A stretch of DNA of 6,037 nucleotides from Clostridia bacterium (GCA_017504335.1 JAFVRI010000220.1:1-6037); one strand, 5' to 3'. Shown: positions 1-5,824, numbered from the stretch's first letter. Notes: generated by a model not told the origin, from the letters alone. Numbers and translations: made by a program.

Positions 1-102
1 AGCAAAAGCTTGACAATGCCCCCCTACTCCCCCCTGAATCCGATATTCCCAAGGAAAAAAACAAAAGATTTTGGCGAAACAAGAAAAAGTTTGACAAAGT
101 AA
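1..102 (+). CDS. possible C-terminal end of an unidentified upstream protein (partial)
   Basis: The frame starting at base 1 stays open for 33 codons and ends at TAA 100-102. The visible tail is proline-rich in its first half (a PPYSP stretch) and lysine/arginine-rich in its second half. KSLT appears at both ends of it, encoded by a near-identical 13-bp DNA repeat. If real, it is the end of a rightward gene converging on the peptidase gene. Thirty-three open codons can arise by chance and no family is recognised, so the call is weak. An internal ATG at 16-18 has no good ribosome binding site, so a separate small gene is less likely than a tail. Confidence 0.25.
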   Translation, partial: SKSLTMPPYSPLNPIFPRKKTKDFGETRKSLTK

Positions 103-135
103 AAAAATAAAACCCCCGCGCAAAATGCGCGGAGG
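101..135 (-). terminator. intrinsic terminator of the ImmA-like gene
   Basis: On the minus strand a 9-bp GC-rich stem (CCTCCGCGC pairing with GCGCGGGGG, one G-U pair) with a 5-nt ATTTT loop is followed by TTTTATTTTTTT. In plus coordinates the arms are 113-121 and 127-135 and the T-tract complement is 101-112. It starts 6 bases past the peptidase stop codon. On the plus strand the hairpin is not followed by a T-run, so it mainly serves leftward transcription. Confidence 0.9.
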
Positions 136-141
136 CTAAGG

Positions 142-765
142 TCAACGGCTTCGTATGTACTTTTTGAATTGTTTGAATACCTTTTGCTCCAAAGGCGACA
201 TCAAAAAGCAGGTTTTTCCGTACTTCTCCATAAAAATCTTTTCCCTCTCATAAAGCACCTTTAGTCTTTCCCATCTCCATTTTGCTGCTTCACCCGAAAT
301 GGCGCATAGCTCGGCAATGGTCTCGGGATTCTGCACACCAAGTGCCCATAGAACGCAAGCAGGAGCGAGGATCCTTGCCGCGAAGATGTTGGCAGCAGTT
401 TCTTTCGGATCATCTTTCTCTGATGGTTCCTTATTCCGAAGTGTGGGAGCTATGCCAATATCCCCATTGTAGATATGTCCCAATTCATGCGCTATGGTAA
501 AGCGCTGACGGGGCAATGGCATGGAATCATCCCAAAAAATCAGGAAATCCCCCCGTATTTGTACCGCGAATCCGTCCGTCCATGGCATTAAATATGCGGC
601 ACCGATAATTTCTGCCATTTCCTTTCCCTCTTCCGCCGAATACGGCACCAAAGTGATTTTGTCTTTTCGGCTCAGGGCAAATACATCCACAGGTAATTCC
701 TTTACTTTGTGCCGAATCAGATACCGCCAGGCATTGTCTCTGGCAGTTTTGTAGTTTGAATACAT
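142..765 (-). CDS. ImmA/IrrE-family metallo-endopeptidase
   Basis: This encodes a soluble cytoplasmic zinc peptidase of 207 residues. The zinc motif HELGH is at residues 93-97 within FTIAHELGH, and the likely third ligand is Glu122 in an ETAANIFAARILAP segment, the usual ExxANxFA pattern of the family. The C-terminal part (around residues 150-170) has the ISxEAAxxRxERLKVLY-like helix common in mobile-element ImmA proteins. Known members such as ImmA of ICEBs1 cleave a partner repressor to release element genes. A similar role here is inferred from the neighbouring integrase. No helix-turn-helix domain is fused to it and no repressor gene adjoins it, which is unusual. The start is placed at ATG 765, 8 nt after AGGAGG (779-774). 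The longer frame starting at GTG 774 would have its start codon merged with the Shine-Dalgarno sequence. The gene is divergent from the integrase and ends just before a strong terminator. Confidence 0.93.
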   Translation of the reverse strand: MYSNYKTARDNAWRYLIRHKVKELPVDVFALSRKDKITLVPYSAEEGKEMAEIIGAAYLMPWTDGFAVQIRGDFLIFWDDSMPLPRQRFTIAHELGHIYNGDIGIAPTLRNKEPSEKDDPKETAANIFAARILAPACVLWALGVQNPETIAELCAISGEAAKWRWERLKVLYEREKIFMEKYGKTCFLMSPLEQKVFKQFKKYIRSR

Positions 766-773
766 ACTATTCA

Positions 774-779
774 CCTCCT
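774..779 (-). promoter_or_regulatory. ribosome binding site that fixes the peptidase start
   Basis: The minus strand reads AGGAGG, then TGAATAGT, then ATG at 765. The 8-nt spacing is ideal for ATG 765. The in-frame GTG at 774-772 begins inside the AGGAGGTG sequence and cannot use it, so the protein should start at Met-Tyr-Ser. Confidence 0.85.
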
Positions 780-787
780 ATACTAAC

Positions 788-832
788 ATTTTAGTCGAAA
801 AATATCGGTTCGTATAGAGGTAAATATTGGTA
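788..832. promoter_or_regulatory. divergent control region with paired operator-like repeats
   Basis: Two near-identical boxes, AAATATCGGTT (800-810) and AAATATTGGTA (822-832), lie 22 bp apart, about two helical turns, between the divergent peptidase and integrase genes. On the minus strand they share ACC(A/G)ATATTT. A TAAAAT at 793-788 (minus) is a possible -10 for the peptidase, with only a poor -35 (TATACG) 17 bp upstream. On the plus strand, TTAGTC (791-796) and TATAGA (813-818), 16 bp apart, form a weak candidate for the integrase. Neither promoter is convincing, which would fit a regulated region. The repeats are seen; their role as a repressor or Xis operator is inferred. Confidence 0.4.
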
Positions 833-833
833 A

Positions 834-857
834 TAAAAAATCCACCCTCTCGGGTGG
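834..857 (-). terminator. hairpin with minus-strand T-run upstream of the integrase
   Basis: CCACCC (842-847) and GGGTGG (852-857) form a 6-bp GC-rich stem with a TCTC loop. On the minus strand the stem is followed directly by ATTTTTTATT, the layout of an intrinsic terminator for leftward transcription. It would block antisense transcripts crossing the integrase from reaching the peptidase gene. On the plus strand it lies in the integrase leader, 7 bases before the AAGGAGG site (865-871), and could affect translation instead. Confidence 0.5.
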
Positions 858-877
858 TATGAAAAAGGAGGTCTCCC

Positions 878-2014
878 GTGCCAAGTTACGAAAAGAATAA
901 AGTATCTGGGCTTTGGTCCTGTCGGTTCCGAGAGTACCTTCCCGACGGTACCGCAAAACAAAAGCGCCTCTCCGGCTTTAAGACCAAGAAAGAGGCACAA
1001 TACGGTTATGAAGATTACATTAAAGCGGCAGAAGAGCAAAAAAAAGAGCAAGTAGCTCAAGAAGCCTTTGCTGCCGATCCGGGAAATATGATGTTCTCTG
1101 AGCTTCTGGAACAGTACATGAAGTTTACCAAGGGGCGCGTCAAGGAATCTTCCTACTATGACATCGAAAGCAAAGTGAAAAATCGTCTCATGCCGTATTT
1201 TACGGATAAAAAAATAAAGGAGATCACCCCTAAGATGATCTCCGACTGGATCGAAACGATTGATTATAGCTACTCTTCAAAGATCTGGATCTTCTCTACC
1301 CTCTCCTCGATCTTCAAATACGGAACCAAATATTACGACATCAATAATGTCATGGTCAAGGTTGACCGCCCGCGCAACATGGAAATGCCGAAGGAAATGC
1401 AGATCTGGACTCCCGAGGAATTCAGCAGTTTCATTGCACACGTGGACGGACAAGGATACGAGATGCTGTTCCGTACTTTGTACGTTACCGGGTGTCGCCG
1501 AGGAGAAGCACAGGCACTTACATGGGAAGATCTTTTGGAGAACCATGAGATCCGCATCAACAAGAGCATGACCACAAAGACGAAGAGCGGAATTTATTCC
1601 ATCACCACGCCCAAGAACAAAGGGAGTGTGCGAAACATCACCGTTCCTTCTTTCCTGTTTGATCAGCTTTTGCGCTTCCGCGAGGAACAAAAAGAGCAGC
1701 TTGGCTCAGAATGGTCCCCAACCTGCTTTATCTTCGGCGGCTTACGGCCGCTTCCCTCCTCTACGGTAGATCACAAATTCAGCCAAGCCACTCAAGCGGC
1801 GAACATTAAAAAGATCCGCATTCACGATCTACGGCACTCCTGTGCCTCAATTCTGATCTCCAAAGGGGTCTCCATTGTAGCGGTCAGCCGTCAACTCGGT
1901 CACAGCAACGTGGAGCAAACCCTCAACACCTACTCCCACATGATGCCTGACGATAAAACCTTGATTAGGAACACTCTCGATGATTTAGGCACACAATTAG
2001 GCACAAAAAAATAA
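878..2014 (+). CDS. tyrosine-type site-specific integrase
   Basis: A full-length 378-residue phage/ICE-type tyrosine recombinase that would cut and rejoin element and chromosomal att sites. The N-terminal region (about 5-55, with SGLWSCRFRE and FKTKKEA) resembles the AP2-like arm-binding domain. Residues about 70-155 form the SAM-like core-binding domain. The catalytic domain (about 175-365) has the full residue set: Arg207 in TGCRRGE, a hairpin Lys (246 or 248) in TPKNKG, His316 and Arg319 in HDLRHS, His342 in LGHSN and the nucleophile Tyr352 in NTYSH. It starts at GTG 878, 6 nt after AAGGAGG (865-871); no better start is visible. It is divergent from the ImmA-like gene and runs toward the 3' end of tRNA-Val, as expected for an element integrated there. 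The last codons contain a 12-bp tandem repeat encoding an LGTQLGT motif. No frameshift or missing catalytic residue is seen, so it should be active. Confidence 0.97.
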   Translation: MPSYEKNKVSGLWSCRFREYLPDGTAKQKRLSGFKTKKEAQYGYEDYIKAAEEQKKEQVAQEAFAADPGNMMFSELLEQYMKFTKGRVKESSYYDIESKVKNRLMPYFTDKKIKEITPKMISDWIETIDYSYSSKIWIFSTLSSIFKYGTKYYDINNVMVKVDRPRNMEMPKEMQIWTPEEFSSFIAHVDGQGYEMLFRTLYVTGCRRGEAQALTWEDLLENHEIRINKSMTTKTKSGIYSITTPKNKGSVRNITVPSFLFDQLLRFREEQKEQLGSEWSPTCFIFGGLRPLPSSTVDHKFSQATQAANIKKIRIHDLRHSCASILISKGVSIVAVSRQLGHSNVEQTLNTYSHMMPDDKTLIRNTLDDLGTQLGTKK

Positions 2015-2043
2015 TTTATCTTGTTTGCAACCTAATCAAGGTT
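1957..2043. repeat. 13-bp inverted repeat spanning the integrase stop
   Basis: AACCTTGATTAGG (1957-1969) is the exact reverse complement of CCTAATCAAGGTT (2031-2043). The arms are 61 bp apart and enclose the last 15 codons and stop codon of the integrase. The right arm is also the core of the small hairpin at 2028-2044, so the two foldings exclude each other in the transcript. Its position between integrase and tRNA also makes it a candidate site for integrase or excisionase. The match is seen directly; function is inferred. Confidence 0.6.
1965..2005 (+). repeat. three direct TTAGG(A/C)ACA repeats in the integrase 3' end
   Basis: TTAGGAACA (1965-1973), TTAGGCACA (1985-1993) and TTAGGCACA (1997-2005) run in the same direction with 20- and 12-bp spacing. 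An inverted TTAGG lies at 2031-2035 (plus strand CCTAA). Tyrosine integrases often bind short arm-type repeats near the att site, so these are candidates, but two copies also encode the repeated LGT tripeptide and may simply be a coding duplication. Confidence 0.4.
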
Positions 2044-2055
2044 GTATTATTTTGT
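2028..2055 (+). terminator. weak terminator after the integrase
   Basis: CAACCT (2028-2033) pairs with AGGTTG (2039-2044) around an AATCA loop, extendable by a wobble and an A-T pair. It is followed by TATTATTTTG. The stem is short and the T-run interrupted, so termination may be partial. It faces the leftward tRNA terminator about 55 bp away. Confidence 0.45.
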
Positions 2056-2097
2056 GCATATTATCTAAAAAATACCATACTTCTATTAATTTTTTAT

Positions 2098-2128
2098 AGA
2101 AAAAGCCACCAAGATTTCTCTTGATGGC
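2098..2128 (-). terminator. intrinsic terminator of tRNA-Val
   Basis: On the minus strand a 10-bp stem (GCCATCAAGA pairing with TCTTGGTGGC, one G-U pair) closed by a GAAA tetraloop is followed by TTTTTCTAT. It starts 5 nt after the encoded CCA. The G-U pair becomes a C-A mismatch on the plus strand, so the hairpin is built for leftward RNA. Confidence 0.88.
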
Positions 2129-2132
2129 TGTT

Positions 2133-2160
2133 TGGTGGAGACAACTGGAATCGAACCAGT
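2133..2160. other. candidate attachment (att) core in the tRNA-Val 3' part
   Basis: Phage and ICE tyrosine integrases commonly recombine within the T-arm to acceptor end of tRNA genes, and the integrase gene usually lies next to the att site on the element side. Both conditions hold here: the integrase stop is 118 bp from the CCA end. No second copy of this stretch is found at the left of the window, as expected if the element is longer than what is shown. The exact core cannot be delimited and might extend into the tRNA terminator. Confidence 0.45.
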
Positions 2161-2209
2161 GACCTCATGCATGTCAAGCATGCACTCTAACCAGCTGAGC
2201 TATGCCTCC
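2133..2209 (-). tRNA. tRNA-Val (anticodon GAC)
   Basis: The 77-nt minus-strand gene folds as a full cloverleaf. The acceptor GGAGGCA pairs with TGTCTCC (one G-U pair). The D arm is GCTC/GAGT, the anticodon stem CATGC/GCATG has loop TTGACAT, and the T arm is ACTGG/CCAGT with loop TTCGATT. Discriminator A and the CCA end are encoded. Anticodon GAC (plus 2173-2175) reads valine GUC and GUU codons. It has its own promoter with an extended -10, a leader of only a few bases, and its own terminator, so it is a single-gene unit. Its 3' end faces the integrase, making it the probable integration target. The gene is intact, as is normal when the inserting element restores the tRNA end. Confidence 0.97.
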
Positions 2210-2221
2210 GCAACGGATGAT

Positions 2222-2250
2222 ATTATATCATACTTTTTTCCAAAAAGCAA
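2222..2250 (-). promoter_or_regulatory. sigma-A promoter of tRNA-Val
   Basis: On the minus strand the -35 TTGCTT (2250-2245) and the -10 TATAAT (2227-2222) are 17 bp apart, and the -10 is extended (TGA just before it). The predicted start is within a few bases of the mature tRNA 5' end at 2209. Confidence 0.88.
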
Positions 2251-2269
2251 TAGTTTTTTTAAAAAATAG

Positions 2270-2298
2270 TTGAAAAATTTTTCGATCCATATTATAAT
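2270..2298 (+). promoter_or_regulatory. sigma-A promoter of the ABC exporter operon
   Basis: TTGAAA (2270-2275) and a perfect TATAAT (2293-2298) are 17 bp apart. Transcription would start near 2305, leaving about 25 nt of leader before the TTG start. The stretch between this -35 and the tRNA -35 (2251-2269) is nearly all A and T and may act as a shared UP-like element. Confidence 0.88.
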
Positions 2299-2318
2299 AT
2301 ATCCATTATGGACTCTAT

Positions 2319-2323
2319 GGAGG
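2319..2323 (+). promoter_or_regulatory. ribosome binding site that fixes the TTG start of the first ABC gene
   Basis: GGAGG is followed by 7 nt and then TTG at 2331, an ideal distance. The in-frame TTG at 2325 is only 1 nt from GGAGG and could not be used. The first codons then read Met-Lys-Lys-Leu-Leu. Confidence 0.8.
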
Positions 2324-2330
2324 ATTGATT

Positions 2331-4058
2331 TTGAAAAAGCTCTTGGTATTTTTTAGAGGATACCGAAAGGAATCGGTCTTTGCTCCCGCATTTAAGTGCT
2401 TGGAGGCAATTTTTGAATTATTGGTTCCTTTGGCGGTTGCCGCCATTATTGATAACGGTATCAAAGAGAATGATACGAAAACCATCTATCAGATGTGTGG
2501 AGTCATGATCGCGCTCGGCATCATCGGCTTGGTTTGCGCCATCTGCGCTCAGTTCTTTGCCGCCCGTGCGGCGGTGGGGGTATCCGCTAAGCTGCGATCC
2601 GCGCTCTTTTCTCATATTCAGGATCTCGGCTATGCCAAGACCGATGAGATCGGAACCTCTACGCTGATCACACGGATGACGGGAGATATCAATTCGGTAC
2701 AGACCGGTATCAATATGTTCCTGCGTTTGTTCATGCGCTCTCCCTTTATTGTGTTCGGCGCTATGATCATGGCATTTACCATTCACGTTCGGCTTGCCCT
2801 TATTTTCGCGATCATCATTGCCATTCTTGCAGTTGTCGTATTCGGTATTATGATGATCTGTATTCCCCTGGATAAGAAAACCCGCGCAAACACCGACCGA
2901 GTGGTGGGAAAGGTTCGTGAGACCTACACCGGTGCCCGTGTGGTTCGCGCATTCAACAAGCAAGAGCATGAGGTCGAGGACTTCAATGAGCGTCACAAGT
3001 CGCTGACAAAGCTCCAGCTCTTTACAGGAAAAATTTCAGCCTTGATGAATCCTATGACCTACGTTCTCATCAATCTTGCCGTAATCGTATTGATCCGTAG
3101 CGGAGCCATCTCGGTTGATTCTGGAGAAATTTCTCAGGGTCAGTTGATCGCGCTTTACAACTACATGTCTCAGATCCTAGTGGAGCTGATTAAACTCGCC
3201 AATCTGATCGTAACCCTAAACAAGGCGGTTGCGGGAGCGCATCGTATTTCCGACGTATTGGATACTCCTGCAGAAGCTGTTCGTGTTGCTCGTGAGGAAG
3301 CCGATCCTACGGGGGCTGCGGTTCGATTTGATCACGTATCCTACCGCTACCATTCCGATGCGGATGCCGCCATTTCCGACATCAGCTTTTCCGTGGAGCC
3401 CGGTCAAACGGTGGGAATTATCGGCGGAACCGGCTCGGGAAAATCCACTCTGATTCATTTGATTCCCGGTTTTTATACTCCTACCGAAGGAAACGTATTT
3501 ATCAACGGTAAAAATACCGCACTTTACGAAAAGGAGCAGCTTCGCTCTCAGTTTGGAATCGTACCGCAGAGACCTGTTCTCTTCAAGGGCTCTATTCGCT
3601 CCAATCTGCTTTGGGGTCGGGAGGATGCCTTCGAGGAGGAATTGTGGAATGCTTTGGATTCCGCGCAAGCATCCGAATTTGTTCACCAAAAGGAAAAAAA
3701 GCTTGACGAGCCCGTGGCGCAATACGGCAGAAATTTCTCGGGTGGTCAAAAGCAACGCTTGACCATTGCCCGTGCGCTGTTGAGAAGGCCCTCATTTTTG
3801 ATTTTCGACGATTCGTCATCTGCTCTTGACTATGGAACCGAATCCCGTTTGCTTCATGCCATCAAGCATCTTTCCTACCGTCCCACCGTCTTTATCGTTT
3901 CCCAAAGAACCTCTTCCATCATGCATGCGGATCTGATTCTTGTGATGGAGGACGGAGAAATCGTAGGAAGCGGTACACATAAGGAGCTTTTGGAGCGTTG
4001 TGAGATCTATCGGGAAATTCACCGCTCCCAGTATTCCGAGGGAGGTGAGCAAGCATGA
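2331..4058 (+). CDS. heterodimeric ABC exporter, subunit with the degenerate ATP site
   Basis: A 575-residue half-transporter with a transmembrane domain fused to an ATPase domain. About six membrane segments lie near residues 17-41, 52-80, 132-152, 154-178, 236-258 and 268-296, with cytoplasmic loops between. The ATPase domain has a likely A-loop Tyr340, Walker A GGTGSGKS (365-372, Lys371), Q-loop Gln413, signature SGGQ (470-473) and Walker B FLIFDD. Asp494 replaces the catalytic Glu and Gln525 (SQRTSS) replaces the switch His. Such changes mark the non-hydrolysing site of heterodimeric exporters such as LmrCD, BmrCD, EfrAB and TM287/288. The partner is the next gene, which overlaps it by ATGA, so the two are translationally coupled. 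It starts at TTG 2331 and is driven by the promoter at 2270-2298. Drug, peptide or lipid export are all possible; the sequence does not give the substrate. No regulator gene adjoins it. Confidence 0.95.
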   Translation: MKKLLVFFRGYRKESVFAPAFKCLEAIFELLVPLAVAAIIDNGIKENDTKTIYQMCGVMIALGIIGLVCAICAQFFAARAAVGVSAKLRSALFSHIQDLGYAKTDEIGTSTLITRMTGDINSVQTGINMFLRLFMRSPFIVFGAMIMAFTIHVRLALIFAIIIAILAVVVFGIMMICIPLDKKTRANTDRVVGKVRETYTGARVVRAFNKQEHEVEDFNERHKSLTKLQLFTGKISALMNPMTYVLINLAVIVLIRSGAISVDSGEISQGQLIALYNYMSQILVELIKLANLIVTLNKAVAGAHRISDVLDTPAEAVRVAREEADPTGAAVRFDHVSYRYHSDADAAISDISFSVEPGQTVGIIGGTGSGKSTLIHLIPGFYTPTEGNVFINGKNTALYEKEQLRSQFGIVPQRPVLFKGSIRSNLLWGREDAFEEELWNALDSAQASEFVHQKEKKLDEPVAQYGRNFSGGQKQRLTIARALLRRPSFLIFDDSSSALDYGTESRLLHAIKHLSYRPTVFIVSQRTSSIMHADLILVMEDGEIVGSGTHKELLERCEIYREIHRSQYSEGGEQA

Positions 4059-5824
4059 AAAAGCAAAGCGTAAAATCCAGTCTGAAAACTTTTGCCACCG
4101 TTCTTCGTTATTTGAAGATTTTCCGCATTCACTTCTTGCTTTCTCTGCTCTTTACCGCCATCAGCGTTGCCCTTTCACTTTACGTGCCGATTCTGATCGG
4201 CAATGCCATTGATCTGGCAGTTGATCGGGGACTTGTATATCTTAGCGGAATCGGAGCGATTCTCCTGAAGATCCTCATCGCCGTTTTGATTACCGGTGTT
4301 CTTCAATGGTTAGTCAATGTTCTCAACAACCGAATGACCTACGGAATTGTCCGAAACATTCGCTATAAGGCCTTCTCAAAAATTCAAGCCTATCCCGTTT
4401 CCCGTATCGATTCCCGAACAACCGGAGAAATGGTCAGCCGCATCGTCACCGATGTAGATCAATTTGCGGACGGTCTTTTGATGGGCTTTACCCAATTCTT
4501 CAGCGGTGTCGTTACCATCATCGGAACCCTTTTATTCATGCTGCTGATCAGTCCGCCTGTCACCGCAATTGTTGTGATCGTTACCCCACTTTCTCTGTTT
4601 GTCGCTGCATTTATCGCCAAGAAAACCTATACTATGTTCAAGCTGCAAGCGGAAATTCGAGGCGAGCAAACCGCTTTCATTGATGAGATGATCGAGGGAA
4701 AAAAGGTGGTTTCCGCCTTTTCGCAAGAGGAAAATGCCAAGAGAGACTTTGACGAGATCAACGGTCGTCTTTCCTCCGCCTCTCTGCGCGCGATCTTCTT
4801 CTCCTCAATCACCAATCCTTCCACACGATTTGTCAACAGCTTGGTTTATACACTTGTAGCCTTGACGGGAGCACTGCTCTGTCTGTCGGGAAGCACCGCC
4901 ATCACCATCGGTAAGCTTTCCAGCTTTCTTTCTTACTCCACGCAATACACCAAGCCCTTCAATGAGATTTCGGGTGTTGTCACCGAGCTTCAAAATGCGC
5001 TTGCCTGTGCATCCCGTGTGTTTGATCTGATTGATGAGCCGATTCCTCAGGATGAAGCGGAGGAGCCGATTCCCCTCCGTGAGGTTCGCGGAGACATTAC
5101 CTTTGATCACGTACCCTTTTCCTATACCGAGGACCATCCTCTGATCAAGGATTTTCAGCTTTCAGTCCAATCCGGTCAGCACATAGCCATTGTTGGCCCC
5201 ACTGGATGCGGAAAAACCACGTTGATCAATCTACTGATGCGATTTTATGATGTCAAGGAAGGAGCAATCACACTGGACGATCACGATATACGCGACTATT
5301 CCAAACAAGATCTCCGAAAGTCCTTTGGTATGGTTTTGCAGGATACCTGGCTGATCAACGGAACCATTCGGGAAAATATCGCGTTCGGTCACCCCAATGC
5401 CTCCGACGAGGAAATCGTTGCAGCCGCCAAGGCAGCACACGCCCATAGCTTTATTCGGCGTCTGCCCAAGGGATATGACACGATCATTTCCGAAAATGGA
5501 AGCTCTCTTTCCCAAGGACAGAAGCAGCTGCTTTGTATTGCAAGGGTCATGATCTGCAATCCCGAAATTCTCATTTTGGATGAAGCAACCTCCTCCATCG
5601 ATACCCGCACCGAGATGCGGATTCAAAAGGCATTTGCCACACTGATGGAAGGAAAAACCAGCTTTATTGTGGCACACCGACTCTCTACCATCAAGGAAGC
5701 CGATGTGATTCTCGTAATGAAGGATGGAAACATCATAGAGCACGGAAAACATGAGGCTCTCCTTGCGCAAAAAGGATTTTATTTTGAGCTGTACAACAGC
5801 CAATTTTGTCGGGAGCAGGAATGA
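4055..5824 (+). CDS. heterodimeric ABC exporter, subunit with the catalytic ATP site
   Basis: A 589-residue half-transporter that pairs with the preceding gene product. Its transmembrane domain has about six segments near residues 24-48, 68-90, 145-165, 168-188, 255-278 and 286-310. The ATPase domain has Walker A GPTGCGKT (381-388, Lys387), Q-loop Gln429, signature LSQGQ (485-489), Walker B ILILDE with Asp509 and catalytic Glu510, D-loop SSID and switch His541 in VAHRLST. Walker B and His are canonical while the signature has Gln in place of the first Gly, the complement of its partner. In the heterodimer its own Walker motifs plus the partner's SGGQ make the working site. The start ATG overlaps the upstream stop, with GGAGG (4041-4045) 9 nt before it inside the upstream gene. 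A strong terminator follows, so the operon has two genes. The length is usual for the family. The substrate cannot be assigned. Confidence 0.96.
   Translation: MKKQSVKSSLKTFATVLRYLKIFRIHFLLSLLFTAISVALSLYVPILIGNAIDLAVDRGLVYLSGIGAILLKILIAVLITGVLQWLVNVLNNRMTYGIVRNIRYKAFSKIQAYPVSRIDSRTTGEMVSRIVTDVDQFADGLLMGFTQFFSGVVTIIGTLLFMLLISPPVTAIVVIVTPLSLFVAAFIAKKTYTMFKLQAEIRGEQTAFIDEMIEGKKVVSAFSQEENAKRDFDEINGRLSSASLRAIFFSSITNPSTRFVNSLVYTLVALTGALLCLSGSTAITIGKLSSFLSYSTQYTKPFNEISGVVTELQNALACASRVFDLIDEPIPQDEAEEPIPLREVRGDITFDHVPFSYTEDHPLIKDFQLSVQSGQHIAIVGPTGCGKTTLINLLMRFYDVKEGAITLDDHDIRDYSKQDLRKSFGMVLQDTWLINGTIRENIAFGHPNASDEEIVAAAKAAHAHSFIRRLPKGYDTIISENGSSLSQGQKQLLCIARVMICNPEILILDEATSSIDTRTEMRIQKAFATLMEGKTSFIVAHRLSTIKEADVILVMKDGNIIEHGKHEALLAQKGFYFELYNSQFCREQE

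Noticed and set aside
19..36. C-rich tract as a possible G-quadruplex on the minus strand
   Set aside because: Only two runs of six C are present. Four closely spaced G-runs are needed for a standard intramolecular quadruplex.
282..754. Two plus-strand open frames opposite the ImmA-like gene
   Set aside because: They overlap the HELGH-encoding region on the other strand, and the peptidase reading is strongly supported by its motifs, start site and terminator.
1277..1690. 137-codon minus-strand open frame inside the integrase
   Set aside because: It is antisense to the conserved catalytic region of the integrase, with no ribosome binding site or known domain.
2100..2128. Plus-strand terminator for the integrase
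   Set aside because: On the plus strand the hairpin has a C-A mismatch and is followed by CTGTTTGG rather than a T-run. It fits the leftward tRNA transcript.
2308..2328. Six-codon leader peptide (MDSMED) before the first ABC gene
   Set aside because: Its ATG would be within a few bases of the predicted transcript start and has no ribosome binding site. It overlaps the GGAGG of the real gene, and there is no attenuator hairpin.
2418..2996. 192-codon minus-strand open frame inside the first ABC gene
   Set aside because: It lies entirely within a clearly coding exporter gene, has a low-complexity, charged composition rich in His, Asn and Asp, and lacks a recognisable domain. It is a mirror frame of the real gene.
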